Assembly: GCA_021018815.1 (NCBI GenBank)
Contig: JAITYX010000058.1
Coordinates: 3,055,001 to 3,119,000, forward strand
DNA: 64,000 nucleotides
Source of the DNA: Talinum fruticosum
Taxonomy: Eukaryota; Streptophyta; Magnoliopsida; Caryophyllales; Talinaceae
Reading direction: 5' to 3'
This document shows positions 47,078-57,728 of the stretch, piece by piece. The translations under genes and the position numbers were made by a program. Every line of letters starts with the position of its first letter. The first letter of the stretch is position 1. Under the pieces are notes generated by a model that had not been told where the DNA came from, did not search any database, and saw nothing but the letters and a program-made list of their open reading frames with translations.

Positions 47078-48282
47078 ATGGATCTCGAAAATGATGTTGA
47101 CAATCAGTTTAAGCGAAGGTTTAAGGAGATGATGAACTCTTTCAGGTATAAGAGGACCTCAGCGTCTCATTGCTTTATTGAAAACATGAAATCTATGTTA
47201 AGTGTTAGCATTAATTGGTCTCTTATTCATTCTTGTATACCGTATTGGGATGTAGATAGACATGTTTTTAGATTTGGGGAAGAAGAAATGTGCCCTTTAG
47301 TGGAAGAAATTGAAATGATGTTAGGGTTGAACTCCAACAGTCCTTTGATCGTCCCCGGGGCTATTATGGATAGGCAAGGGGAGTTGGCAGGGGTACTTGG
47401 GGTTCCTAGGAATTTTTATGGGAACTATGTGCATGAAAATGCTATTCTATTAGAGAATGTTCTTGAAGGATTCATGCCTACCTATAGGAGCTCCTGTGAG
47501 ATAGAATATAAAGAAGCTAAGGAGAATGCATGCCTCTTACCGATCCTTGGGATCTTATTGTTTAGGGGAAAAGTTGGGATGTGTAGCTTGAGATGTCTGA
47601 TTTTGGTTGCTCCTCTCAGGAGAGGAGGGAGATTAGCTCCTATTGTACTAGGAGAGACCTTGCTTGGGTTGGACGCATGTGTAGGGGAACTCTTTCCTCA
47701 AGGGTTGCCCCTTATTGGTGTATATGTGGCTTAGTGAAAAGTTTAAATTAGTAAAGCCCCTAAAACTCCTTACCTTCCAAAACATTTCCTTGGTAGAGGG
47801 AAGTCTCAAAAACTTTTGGCCATTGAATCATCGGGTTTTTGGCAGTCAGTGTTTGATATGGGAGACATCGAGTGGCTTAGTACTCATTTGAATATGGGCG
47901 AGGTAATCAACACCATTGGGCCATATAATGGAGTAGCCTTACCAGCCTTAAACTATGTCACGTTTTATTATCCTTGGAGGCAAGTTGGGCATCGCCAAAT
48001 GATGCTCCAGTTGCCTACCAAAAATGTCACAACAAGGCCATCGTTGGCTCGGATTTCCAAGACCTCCATTCGATTTGGCATGGAAGGAACCCCATTTCTG
48101 TCCTCCCCGCTCTTATTGACAAGATAATGGATCCATCCAATCGTGCTTGGCTTCTCGGAGATCTAGCTGCTGGGAGTTATACATTAGCTGAACGACAGAG
48201 GAGATGTGACCACGACGCAAGTCCTTTTGGATCAGGTAGTAGCTCTTCGGGTTTTACTCATACAAGGTCTGGGTGGGATTAA
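47078..48282 (+). pseudogene. Antisense plant-mobile-domain-like (PMD/DUF7745) gene inside D, broken
   Basis: It lies between integrase and the 3' LTR of D, on the opposite strand. ATG at 47078 opens 218 codons: a basic start, then SINWSLIHSCIPYWDVD..VFRFGEEEMCPLVEEIEMMLGL, which resembles the hallmark of plant mobile domain / DUF7745 proteins (a pattern of W, PFWD, F.F, E.CPTLEE, LG). A frameshift near 47725 breaks it; the reading continues as WLSEKFKL (47727 on), shifts again near 47815 (SSGFWQSVFDMGDIEWL), and near 47975 to the last part, ending at 48282 with a Ser-rich tail. A whole protein would be about 400 residues. Related domains occur in host silencing proteins MAIN/MAIL1 and in extra antisense ORFs of some Tat elements. 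Its role in elements is not established. Confidence 0.7.
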
Positions 48283-48359
48283 CTTTTCTTGAGAAGATTA
48301 TTAGCGTGTAGGGCAGTAACTTTATTAGATTTTCATAATGTATCTTTTTACTTAATGTA

Positions 48360-48437
48360 ATGGCTCTTAAAGCCCTAAGTCATGCATGGCTATTAAAGCC
48401 CTATGTAATAAATGGCTGTTAAAGCCTTAAATCATTA
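48360..48437. repeat. 26-base unit, three tandem copies, after antisense ORF
   Basis: ATGGCTxTTAAAGCCxTA.. starts at 48360, 48386 and 48412. CTTAAAG / CTTTAAG-type symmetry makes each unit able to form a small hairpin. AATAAA at 48407 could be a polyadenylation signal for the antisense gene. Confidence 0.8.
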
Positions 48438-49510
48438 ATGGAGGTCATTATTGTTATTTACTGTTTTATTCATTCACCTTTACGTCGTTTCGTGGTACAA
48501 ATATGCTAGGAAAAAAAAATCTTTTTATTTATTTATTATTTATATATATATATTTTTAAAAGGGTGAAAATATGAATTTTAAGTTGAGTTTATCTTTGTT
48601 GTCGTGATCTTTATACATGCACATAAGTATTTTACCACCACATTCAGGTCTCCGTAGAATTAAAATTTTCCTTTTAGTTTGGATGCGAACCAATGGTATA
48701 TGCATGTTGTGGAGTTTCTAGTGAATAATGAATAGAAACTTTTAGCCCGAGCTGCTTAACTCTTATTTGAAAATTATTTGCCCCTATATGAATGCTTTAA
48801 TATGCTATCTTAATGCCTAGAGGGTTGAGGATTTTCTTGAACAACTTCCCATAGATGACCCACGGACAAAAATGCAGAAGAGACAAGAAAAGAAAGTTTT
48901 GGATTTGCTGTCATCCACCACAGGTGATCTTATGGCCATGGGGAAGCCCGTGGTGGCTGTCAGAATGAGGACTGAACAACTGAGGTAACCCCACAGGCGG
49001 TGGGGCTGCCTGTGGTGGCTGCCAGAATCTCCCACTGCCTACGATGAGGCCCGGGGTGGGTAACTCCTTAATCCCTTGGTTCAAGGGCCTTAACCTGGGT
49101 GCTTGATAGCCTTATGCAGGGAAGCAATTTGAGCTTTAAAATGTGGTCTAGAGACTCACAAGAATTGAAAATAATAATTATAATACAAGGTAAAAAGTGA
49201 TTTGATCACTGCGGATCATTTGAGTTTTAATGCATTATGGGGTTTTTTTATATATATATATTTTATATTTAAGAGTCAGGGAAGGTAAGACTGTATTTCG
49301 TGTGCAATTCAATTATTAATTATGATTGCTCTTATGTATACGAAATAAAATGGCGACCCTACCCGAGGCTCGTGGCATGACGCGTGTAAATTTATGTTAT
49401 TTATTTTATATATATATTGTTTACTATGGAGCAATGGTTTCATCACACGATGGGTGCATATTCATTCATCGAAAATGTGGCGATCATTTCCATTATATGA
49501 AGAAAATCTA
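48438..49510. other. 3' untranslated region of D (distal part)
   Basis: No domain is recognisable on either strand. It includes a GC-rich hairpin (48991-49015) with GTGGTGGCTG(T/C)CAGAAT repeated near 48949 and 49012. A minus-strand ORF at 48817-49035 has no support. Confidence 0.5.
48991..49015. repeat. GC-rich hairpin in 3' region of D
   Basis: CCACAGGC and GCCTGTGG pair perfectly around a 9-base loop, within flanking direct repeats. Confidence 0.65.
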
Positions 49511-50700
49511 CTACACACAGAATTTCTTGAGCTGGTCGAGATTGGTAAAATTGGAGAACTCATTCCCATCTAGGTCGACAAGCTTGACTGCACCTGCGGT
49601 AGTAATCTCCTTGACCAAATATGGTCCATACCAATTAGGGCGGAACTTGCCCCTAGGATCATGAAGTGGGGCACGACTTTCCTTCATCACAAGGTCGCCC
49701 ACCTGAATGGCCCTTACTCGGACCTTCTTGTTGAAAGCTCGTGCTATACGTTTCGATATCCTTGGATGTGATGTAAGGCTGCTAGTCTTCGTTCATCTAG
49801 AAGTGCCAGCTCTTCATACCTTGCTTGATACCAATGATCTTCTGGGAGTTCACTTTCAGCCATGACCCTTAACGATTGAATTTCCATCTCAATTGGTAGC
49901 ATAGGCTCCATACCGTAAACCAAAGCATATGGTGTGGCACCGGTCGGCGTACGAATTGAAGATCGATACCCCCAAAGGGCATAAGGGATTTTTTCTGGCC
50001 ACTCTCTTGTCTTTTCAGTCATTTTGGACAGGATATTGCGAATGGTTCGGTTGGCAGCCTCAAGCTGCTCCCATTGGTTTGTGGGCGATAAGGAGATGAT
50101 TGATGATGCTTGATTTTGTACTTTTGCAAGCTTTGTTTCAAGTCTCCCTCAAATTATGAACCGTTATCCGAAATCATCTCAAAAGGGACCCCATATCTAC
50201 AAATGATGTTGTTAATAACGAACTTGGCTACTTGTTTTGCCCCTAGCTTGGAAAAAGAAGCGGCTTCAACCCACTTAGAAAAGTAATCTACTGCTACAAG
50301 GATGTATTGATGACCGCTAGAGGCTTTTGGTTTGATTTGCCCGATGATGCCAATTCCCCAACTGGAAAAAGGCCGAGGAGATGTGAGGTTATGAAGCTCA
50401 ACTGGCGGCATGTGGTTAAGATTGCCAACATCTGACATTTTTTACAAGATCGAACAAACTTAAAACAATCACGTTCCATAGTTGTCTAATAATAACCAAG
50501 TCGAAGAATCTTCTTGGCCAACATTCTTCCATTCATATGTGGTCCACATTCTCCACCGTGAATTTCTTCCATAATCCGTCTTGCCTCCTTCTCACTAATA
50601 CGAAGCTGAAGTGTGCCATCAAGCATCCTATGATATAAGGTACCTTTATGCATGGTAAATTGAGCAGCCAGGTGTCTAATTGCTAGTTGATCCTTCTTAG
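49511..50700 (-). pseudogene. Integrase of D
   Basis: From 50700 down: the zinc-binding part (EEIHGGECGPHMNGRM about 50580-50530, then DCFKFVRSCKKCQ about 50473-50432), the core with WGIGIIG (about 50350), VAVDYFSKWVEA (about 50295-50262) and MISDNGS (50174-50154), a QLEAANRTIRNIL block with the glutamate (about 50070), and the C-terminal part with LWGYRSSIRTPTGATPY and the GKFRPNWYGPYLVKE module (49640-49590). The first catalytic aspartate, normally WG(M/I)D, is glycine. At least two frameshifts. It ends at 49511. Confidence 0.85.
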
Positions 50701-50797
50701 AACTCCCGTCAGGATACTCTCTACTCTCGAGGTATCGTTGAATATCAATAAACCAGGGATCATCATCTCCTTCAATAGTTGTGTCATTATTGTTGCA

Positions 50798-51249
50798 TCA
50801 CACAACTGGTTGTTGTTGTTCTTCAATCGTCACGGATTGTACTCTAACTCCGGGTTCCCATTTCGGTGTAGATGCCATGGTGGCCAAAGCATCGGTAAAG
50901 CGGTTTTGTTCTCGGGGAAGGTGCCGGAAATTGATTTCCTCGATCTGTGAGACTTGCTTGTTGAAGGTAATATGAATATGCCTGGAGTCGCTCATCTTTG
51001 ACCTTCCAAGCCCCAATAGTTTGCGATATGATCGAGGTTAGAATCTCCATAAACTATCAAGTGCTTAGCGCTAGCTGCCAAGGCGGCCTTTACTCCATAA
51101 ATGTAGGCTTCATATTCCGCGAGTGTTATTCGTAGTGAAAAAGGAAAGTTTTACAGACAAAAGGAACATGTAACCCATCAGGATCCACTAGTAGAACTCC
51201 GACACCATTACCCTTTCTATTCGATGCACCGTCAAAATACATTTTCCAA
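50798..51249 (-). pseudogene. Archaeal-type second RNase H of D
   Basis: WKMYFDGASNRKGNGVGVLL (51249-51190) with the first catalytic aspartate, then TNNTREYEAYIYGVKAAL (about 51140-51085) with the glutamate, VYGDS (about 51060) with the next aspartate, and finally REQNRFTDALATMAS (about 50915-50870). The set of acidic residues looks kept, though two frameshifts split it. This extra domain defines the Tat lineage and is thought to have been acquired from a plant or archaeal-type RNase H. Confidence 0.85.
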
Positions 51250-51264
51250 CATGCAACCTCGATT

Positions 51265-51827
51265 TTACAGATATGCTCGTCGGGAAATTCGTCCAGTAAA
51301 TTCATCTCCGGACATAGGTGCCTCTGCTAACTCATCTGCAATGGCTCTTCCTTTGACAGATTTTTGAGTAATACAATGAATATCAAATTTGGAGAGTAGA
51401 GCATGCCACCTGGCTAACCTTTCACTTTGAATTGGTTTCTCGAATAAATACTTGATTGGGTCCAATCTAGAAACCAAATAAATTGTATGCGCTTGTAGGT
51501 AATGGCGGAGTTTTTCGTAGCGTAAACCAAAGAGATACATGTACGCTCGAGCGGAGAGTATTTGGTCTCATACTCCAAGAGTTTCTTACTTAGGTAGTAG
51601 ATGGCAACTTCTTTCTCATTACCTTCTTGGTGTTGTGCTAAAAGAGCCCCCATGGCGGTCTCTATGATTGTCAAATATAAGATGAGTGGTTCATTAGGCC
51701 GTGGAGGCATTAAAATAGGCGGATTGATGAGGTAGCTTTTTAGAGATTCAAAAGCTTCCTGACATTTCTCATTCCATTGTTTAGAGCTTCCTTTCTTAAG
51801 GAGTCGAAAGATGGGCTCACATTTCAT
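51265..51827 (-). pseudogene. RNase H of D (classical gypsy)
   Basis: Reads WNEKCQEAFESLKSYL, then LILYLTIIETAMGALLAQ and VAIYYLSKKLLEYETKYSPLE, then after a frameshift RLARWHALLSKFDIHC and GRAIADELAEAP. In Tat elements this first RNase H has lost catalytic residues and acts as a connection domain, as the LYLTI in place of LYTDA suggests here. Confidence 0.85.
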
Positions 51828-51868
51828 GGTTAATTGAGATATGAACCGACCGATGTATTGGAGCCGTC

Positions 51869-52649
51869 CTAGAAACCCACGAATTTGCTTCTCGGTTGTG
51901 GGAGGGAGAGCTCCATGATTGCCTTGGTCTTATCAGGATCCACTTCAATGCCTTTGTCACTGACAACAAAACCCGACAATTTCCCAGAGGTAACACCAAA
52001 TACGCACTTTTGTGGGTTTAATCTTAGCTTGAACTTCCTGATGCGATCGAAAAATTTTCGTAATGCCACAACGTGGCTCTCTCGTTCACGACTCTTCACA
52101 ATCATATCATCAACATATACCTCAACAGTGTCATGTATTTGATCATGGAGGATAGTAGTTGCCGCCCGTTCATAAGTAGCCCCTGCATTTTTAACCCGAA
52201 AGGCATAACCTTGTAGCAAAACGCCCATGGGGTGATAAAGGAGGTTTTTATCTTATCCTCTAAGGCCATAAAAATTTGGTTGTACCCAGAAAATCCATCC
52301 ATGGAGGAGAACATGGCGTGACCTGCTGTATTATCAACCAACATATCAATGTGAGGTAACGGGAAATAATCTTTTGGTGATGCTTTGTATTCAAATCTCT
52401 GAAGTCAACACACATCCTAATTCGCCCATCTTTCTTTAGAACCACCACAATGTTTGCGAGCCACTCCGGATGTTTCACAACTTCTAGAAATCCTGCATCT
52501 AATTGCTTTTGAATCTCTTCTTTAACCTTAAGACTCATTTCTGGTTTTATCCTTCGAAGCTTTTGTTGCTTTGGCTTGCTATTTGGGTACAACGGGATAT
52601 GGTGCTCGACGATCTCGCGGTCAATACCGGCATATTGGCGTAAGACCAT
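51869..52649 (-). pseudogene. Reverse transcriptase of D
   Basis: Frame 1 (52649-52420): DREIVEHHIPLYP, RRIKPEMSLKVKEEI, ECVVKHP-type and IRMCVDFRDLN. Frame 2 (52344-52230): DGFSGYNQIFMA, KTSFITPW, VMPFG. Frame 3 (52228-51869): NAGATYERA and VYVDDMIVKS (about 52120) with both catalytic aspartates, then KLRLNPQKCVFGV and GKLSGFVVSDKGIE. All RT motifs are present but spread over three frames, so it is inactive as it stands. Confidence 0.88.
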
Positions 52650-53260
52650 GCAAAAACATCTACATATTCACCGAGTAATGCAATGAGCGATTCTTTCTCC
52701 TCTTTAGAAAGAGAAGACCCTATCTTGACCTCCTTGATATCTTGCTCGGTGCCTATATTAATCGTGGCGGGTGTTTTCACTGGAGTGATGGAAGGTTTGT
52801 ATGCCTCATCCGGGTCATCTTCGAGATAAGTCCTCATGTTCGAACACAATATTTTGTACGGATGTATGATCGGGTGATAGGGAAGATTCTGAAATTTCTG
52901 ATGGGTATAAGTCCGGGATGGTGTAAAGCGAATCATAACTATCTGTTGATGAAGAAGTTTGAGTCCGTATCATAGCCGTCGACATGGGATGAGTATGGGA
53001 AGAAAATGTTACAACAGTTTCCACGGTGATCGTTTTTCATTGGTTGGGGAATAATCTTGTAGGTCCCCTTGTTGTTTGCCGGTGATGAGACACGTGGGGT
53101 CAAAGGTGTGTTCTTCCCATCCAGGAAAATGGAACATTCTGTTAAGGACACCATATTGAATACACTCAATCCAATCGGGGCACGACTCTTCCCATTTCTC
53201 TAAAACAGTCCAAGTTTTCAGCGCTTCTTCTTGTTGGATGTTGTTAAAAAATATTTCCAA
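52650..53260 (-). pseudogene. Pol linker between G-patch and RT (D)
   Basis: Broken frames with blocks common upstream of Tat RTs: EKWEESCPDW, FSSHTHPMST with a Ser/Thr-rich stretch, YEDDPDEA-like, and VKIGSSLSKEEKESLIALLGEYVDVFAWSY. No enzyme activity is expected; it probably links protease and RT. Confidence 0.65.
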
Positions 53261-53401
53261 ACCCGGAGAGTTCTCCCGGTATTATGATCATACCAAGGCT
53301 TGAGAAAACCACAAAACGGTTCGAGACTCTCTCGAGTGTACAAACTAACCGTTCAAAGTAGTTCGTGATGCCTTCTTTATCTTGTTTGCTTGGTTGGATA
53401 A

Positions 53402-53500
53402 ATAACCTAAACCAGCTCGGTCTTTGTTTTCCAATGGTATGATCGGCTCACGAATTCCTTTTCTTCCTTTCCCTAGACCTTGTCCAAGAATGTACCCCAT
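53402..53500 (-). pseudogene. G-patch motif of D
   Basis: MGYILGQGLGKGRKGIREP then AGLGY. Glycine spacing GxGLGKxxxG is that of a G-patch, an RNA-binding module also found after the protease in some retroelements. Short open stretch only. Confidence 0.7.
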
Positions 53501-53854
53501 TTTTGCATCATTGCCTCCCCTTTAGGAAATCTGTTGGAGGTCGTGTGGAGTGATTCTTCACATGAATTGGGTAGCGAGTTGACTCTCAAAGGGTAAACTC
53601 ATCCGAGATAATTAGGATGTGTTTGTAAGTTTCGAGATAAGAGGCATGCATGTATGAGATTAAAGGGAAATTCCAACATGTAGGGAACCTTTTACAAACA
53701 GGGTGAGAAATCGTTTTTTTTAAATTTATAAAAGTGAATTTTCGAAATGCATTTCCTCATAACCCCAAATTTTATACTCCCTCGTCGAGGTTGTTGTCCC
53801 TTGATTTCTTCAAACTTTACTTCCGTGTTCCTGCAAAAATTATTGTCGGTAGAA

Positions 53855-54018
<164 letters not shown>

Positions 54019-54019
54019 C

Positions 54020-54350
54020 CGAACCCAAAGGCTGCCTACGTATCTCCGAGTGTGTCTAAGGTGTTTTGGTTTTGGAAGAAAGCTATATTCAGAAATGTGC
54101 AAAAAGGAGAATCGGGTCCTTACGTAGTTCTTTGTTTTTTTTTTTTAGACAGTCGAACCTGTAATGGGTTGCCTACGTACCTCCGCTTGTATTAGTACAA
54201 GTCTTTTACATAATGAGAGTGGAGTACATACAACTTGTGCAAAAAGGAAAATTATACAGGCGGGGATCGGACTTTGCGTAGTTCTTACAAGTAATGAGTA
54301 CATTAACTTGATTGAATTAACTACACGAAACAAAGACTAGAAAATAAAAA
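54020..54350. repeat. Diverged direct repeat, unit about 140 bases, in D
   Basis: GCCTACGTA(T/C)CTCCG occurs at 54033 and 54171, and GTGCAAAAAGGA..TAGTTCTT occurs at 54098 and 54237. ACGTAGGCA motifs are usual in LTR leaders of Tat elements, so this may be LTR or leader sequence of another element joined to the gag-like module upstream. Confidence 0.55.
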
Positions 54351-54405
54351 CGTCTATTAATGATTTAACGACCAGTGTAGTCAAAATCAAGTCCTTTATT
54401 ATCCT

Positions 54406-55200
54406 TCAACTTTTGAATCCTCTCACGGAATTCAGGGCATTCGTCGAAGTGTGACCATGCATCATATGATAACCACAGAATTTCGATGAAGTCGCCCCAT
54501 AAGGTAGGTTAGGCGCAACCCTCGGTCCAAGAGGATCTAAGGAAGCCTTCTCCTGCAATATGGTAAAAGCACGACTCCGAGGGCCATGGACCAAATCCGA
54601 GCAAGGACTAAGACGCTTTCGGAGGATGGTGCAGGTTGGGTGACAATAGGAGCTTGTTGATTAAGGGCATCTTGAAGAGGTCTCCCACTCATAAGGGCTA
54701 CATCCAATAAATATCCGTCATCCTCCATCTCTAAAAGGTGTCGATATAACCTCCTAGACATCACATCAAAAAATGGTTTTCGCAGACCCAGTAGTACCGG
54801 ATAAATGGATTGTCCCTCGGAGGGTGGATTCATGACCTTGTTACATTGAGCTTTCCAACGGAAACATAATGTAAGAATGTCTCTGCATACCATTGATAAG
54901 TGGCATGTAATTTATACTTCTCTGGATCCGACTCATCTTTAGTGGTTGCCCAATCAACAAAAGCGGTGCACAGATTTCCCCATGAACTACGAGTTTCATG
55001 ATCGACTTTGTAAAACCATCGAAGGGCATGACCTTCTAAACTCCTATCAAAAAGTGCTAGATAAAACTCTTCAAATAATCCCGTAGGGTGCATCATTTGT
55101 ACATAGTGGTACAAGTGTACTTCGAGCATCGCCTGAACCATCATACCTTCTAAATTCAGGGTGACAAAGTCGGAAGGAAGTCGGATCCCTGGAAAAAGAA
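54406..55200 (-). pseudogene. Second gag-like module in D
   Basis: From 55200 down, in shifting frames: HPEFRRYDGSGD, LFDRSLEGHALRWFYKVD (about 55045-55000), SWGNLCTAFVDW, then EGQSIYPVLLGLRKPFFDVM and VALMSGRPLQDAL (54810-54650), and CGYHMMHGHTSTNA (about 54470) in place of a zinc knuckle. This is the layout of a Ty3/gypsy gag. It sits between protease and G-patch, while D already has a gag at 57728-56560. In Ogre elements an intron lies at this position. A fragment of another element or a recombinant is the simplest explanation. Confidence 0.7.
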
Positions 55201-55230
55201 TGAGTTTCTTAGTATCAATTGCCTTAAAAA

Positions 55231-55931
55231 TTAGATACTTGGAACTCGTCTCTCTTTGTAACTAGTTCGACTTGCGCACGATGAACTTTCACTCTCAACA
55301 GGGATAGGATCGGTATACGTAAAGATAGCACTGATCATGAACCCATTTAGACGATGACCAAACTCCTCATCCAATTGTAAAACCGGCTTGTTGATAGAAG
55401 TGATGGTGAGTATCTCGAGGTCTCCATTAAGGGTAACAACCCCAAACTTTGTAGGGAAACGAACTTTCCGATGTAGTGTGGAGGCAATTGCACCCATCTT
55501 ATGCAACCATGGTCTTCCTAAAAGCAGGTTAAAGCAGGCGGGGATGTTTAGGACCAAAAATTCAACCTCTTCAACGATTGGCCCGAGCTCGACAGGCATC
55601 TTAATGGCTCCCAAAACCTCTCTTTTGAATTGTCATACGACCGACAATTTGGCTAGATGGTTCGAAATGTTCACGTGAAAATCCCAATTTTGCAAAACTC
55701 GAAATGGGCATACATTGATTGCTGATCCATTATCGATGAGCACCCTAGGTACCTTGAAACCATTGCATTCCACTGTTATATGTAAGGAGCTATTGTGATT
55801 TGTCTCTTACGGGAGATCGGAATCCGTGAGCATAATCACTTTAGATGAGCCATGGATTAAACCTACTATTTCATGCGAAGAAATATCGGGTTCGACGAGA
55901 TACTTCATTCAAGTGGTTCAACACTGCGGTT
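55231..55931 (-). pseudogene. Aspartic protease of D
   Basis: Upstream: NANVSIWRLLMTSQPHRTAV and LNEV, a block usual before Tat proteases. Active-site stretch VLIDNGSAINVCPF with D-N-G-S at 55734-55723. Then GPIVEEVEFLVLNIPACFNLLLGRPWLHKMGA (55590-55500) and a C-terminal STLHRKVRF. The motif is intact, but frameshifts lie near 55880 and 55630. It cuts the polyprotein. Confidence 0.85.
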
Positions 55932-56560
55932 CTATGAGGTTGGGATGTCATCAATAATCTCCAAATTGATACATTGGCATTGGTTTCTTTCATCCGTTTG
56001 ATAACATTATCAGTCGGGTCTTGAGTAGCCACTGGTTCTTTTCCCTTTTCTTTTCTCTGCAAGGCGGCCAACGGATTATCATCTTCAAGATGTGGAGGCT
56101 TGAAATGTCTTCCTATCCTAGTTAAGTGAGCAACTATATTCTCCTCCTCATCGCTCAAATCTTGGAGGCAAATAGGCTCGATCATTTCTTGTGGGGTGGT
56201 GAAAGAACCTGGTTGATTATCCCTCTCAATAGCAGCCATTACGAGATGCATCTTCTTCCTCTTCTTCATGATCAAGCATCGGGAAACCCCCACCATAGTC
56301 GAGATGACCACATAACCGATTGAATGGATCATTAGGAAACAATTGAGTTTTGATGGGTTTCGAGTAACTCTCGAGGTGGTGGAATATTCCACAACCAATG
56401 CTTTTGAATCCATAGTGAGGGTACTTCCCACAACTTAGGGAGCTTAGGAGTAATCAAATCGGTGAAATCGAAGGTGTTGGGGGAGATGCTAATGATGTTA
56501 ATACCAGAGTTATCATGCTTAGGCAGCAGATTTTTTGTGATGTGGGGTTGGCTTGGGTGG
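55932..56560 (-). pseudogene. Gag-protease linker of D
   Basis: Low-complexity acidic and basic stretch: EEENIVAHLTRIGRHFKPPHLED then LAALQRKEKGKEPV. No enzymatic domain. Continues from IDAGKLKV of gag. Confidence 0.6.
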
Positions 56561-57728
56561 GACTTTGACGCAACCTTGAGTTTTCCAGCATCTATCAAGT
56601 CTTCAATCGCATGTTTTAATGCTATGCAACTGTCGGTGTTGTGGCGGGACTTTGATGATACTCACAATGCTTATTGGGGTTGTAGTAAGGACCAGGTTCT
56701 TTAGGAGGTGGTGCGGGAGGTAATGGTTGGATCAAATTGGCTTTCGCTAGCTTCCTCAAAGCTTGGGTTGGTGTCATCCCTAAGTTGGAGAACTCTCTTC
56801 TTGCATTCAATTGGAAGGTGGACTTAGCGGTGATGGAATTCACTTCCACTTGCCTTAGTGGGCTGAGTCCGATTATTGCTTGAAATTCTTCTTGTACCGG
56901 GGTGGAACAGATGAGGTCGACTCATCATTCTTTAGTTCCCCTCTATTGATTACGTCTTCTACCATAGATCATGTGGCTATGAGGGCTTTAAATGAAGGGA
57001 AGTACTGAAAACTCATGTGTCTTTTGAACTACGGTAGAAGATTCTTAACAACCATCCGCAACTTGTTCATCTTCGAGTGGGACGATTCATCATTTTGGCG
57101 GCTTTGGCTCTCCATCGAGTGATGTAAGCCGAAAATGTTTCGTCGGACAGTTGTTTGATTGTCTCTAAATCCCTCCTTGTGACGTCGACTTCCTCATTGT
57201 ACTTATACTGAGCGATGAATTCTCTAACGATGTCGGCCCAAGTAGCTTTCTTGGAATTTTCCACGAGGCGGCCCCTATCGGGTATTGTTGAAAAAGTTGA
57301 GCCATTAGTTCTTCCCCGATGCCCCAAGGACTCATTGCCCCAACATACAACTTGAGGAATTTGGTAGGTTGGCCGGTTCCGTCGAACTTTTCTATCTGTG
57401 GCATTTTAAATCCGACTGGAAATCTAGCATTCGGGCAAAGGGTAAGCCCATGAATGTCCAACCGGGGTTCGGCTTTGGTAAGCCCTTTAAGTACCTCCTT
57501 CAATTTTTGTACCTCGGCTTCCAACTTTCGGTCACCGATTGCCGAATCATTGTCAAGTACAAATGCTTGCCCTGCGGGTTCTTGGTTTTGTGCAGTTAGG
57601 TTGTTCAAAGTTTGCTCAAGATGGTCTTGCCTGTCCAAGATCATCTTCATCATTGTCCGTAATTCATTCATGGGATCTGGTGGGGAATGCGGTTGAGGTT
57701 GCTCATTGAAGTCTTCACCGTCTGCCAT
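56561..57728 (-). pseudogene. Gag of D
   Basis: ATG at 57728 (MADGEDFNEQ) is preferred over an upstream ATG at 57797 because it lies closer to the conserved part. N-terminal Pro-rich and coiled-coil stretch (QDHLEQTLNNLTAQNQ), then MPQIEKFDGTGQPTKFLKLY, the retrotransposon gag domain, continuing after a frameshift near 57250 with WADIVREFIAQYKYNEEVD and ETFSAYITRWRAKAAK. Later IATxxMVEDVINRGE and PYYNPNKHCEYH (about 56690), a CCHC-like zinc knuckle region, ending with AIEDLIDAGKLK. Confidence 0.88.

Noticed and set aside
48817..49035. Minus-strand ORF of 72 codons
   Set aside because: Covers a hairpin and direct repeats in the D 3' region; no domain and no conserved neighbour.
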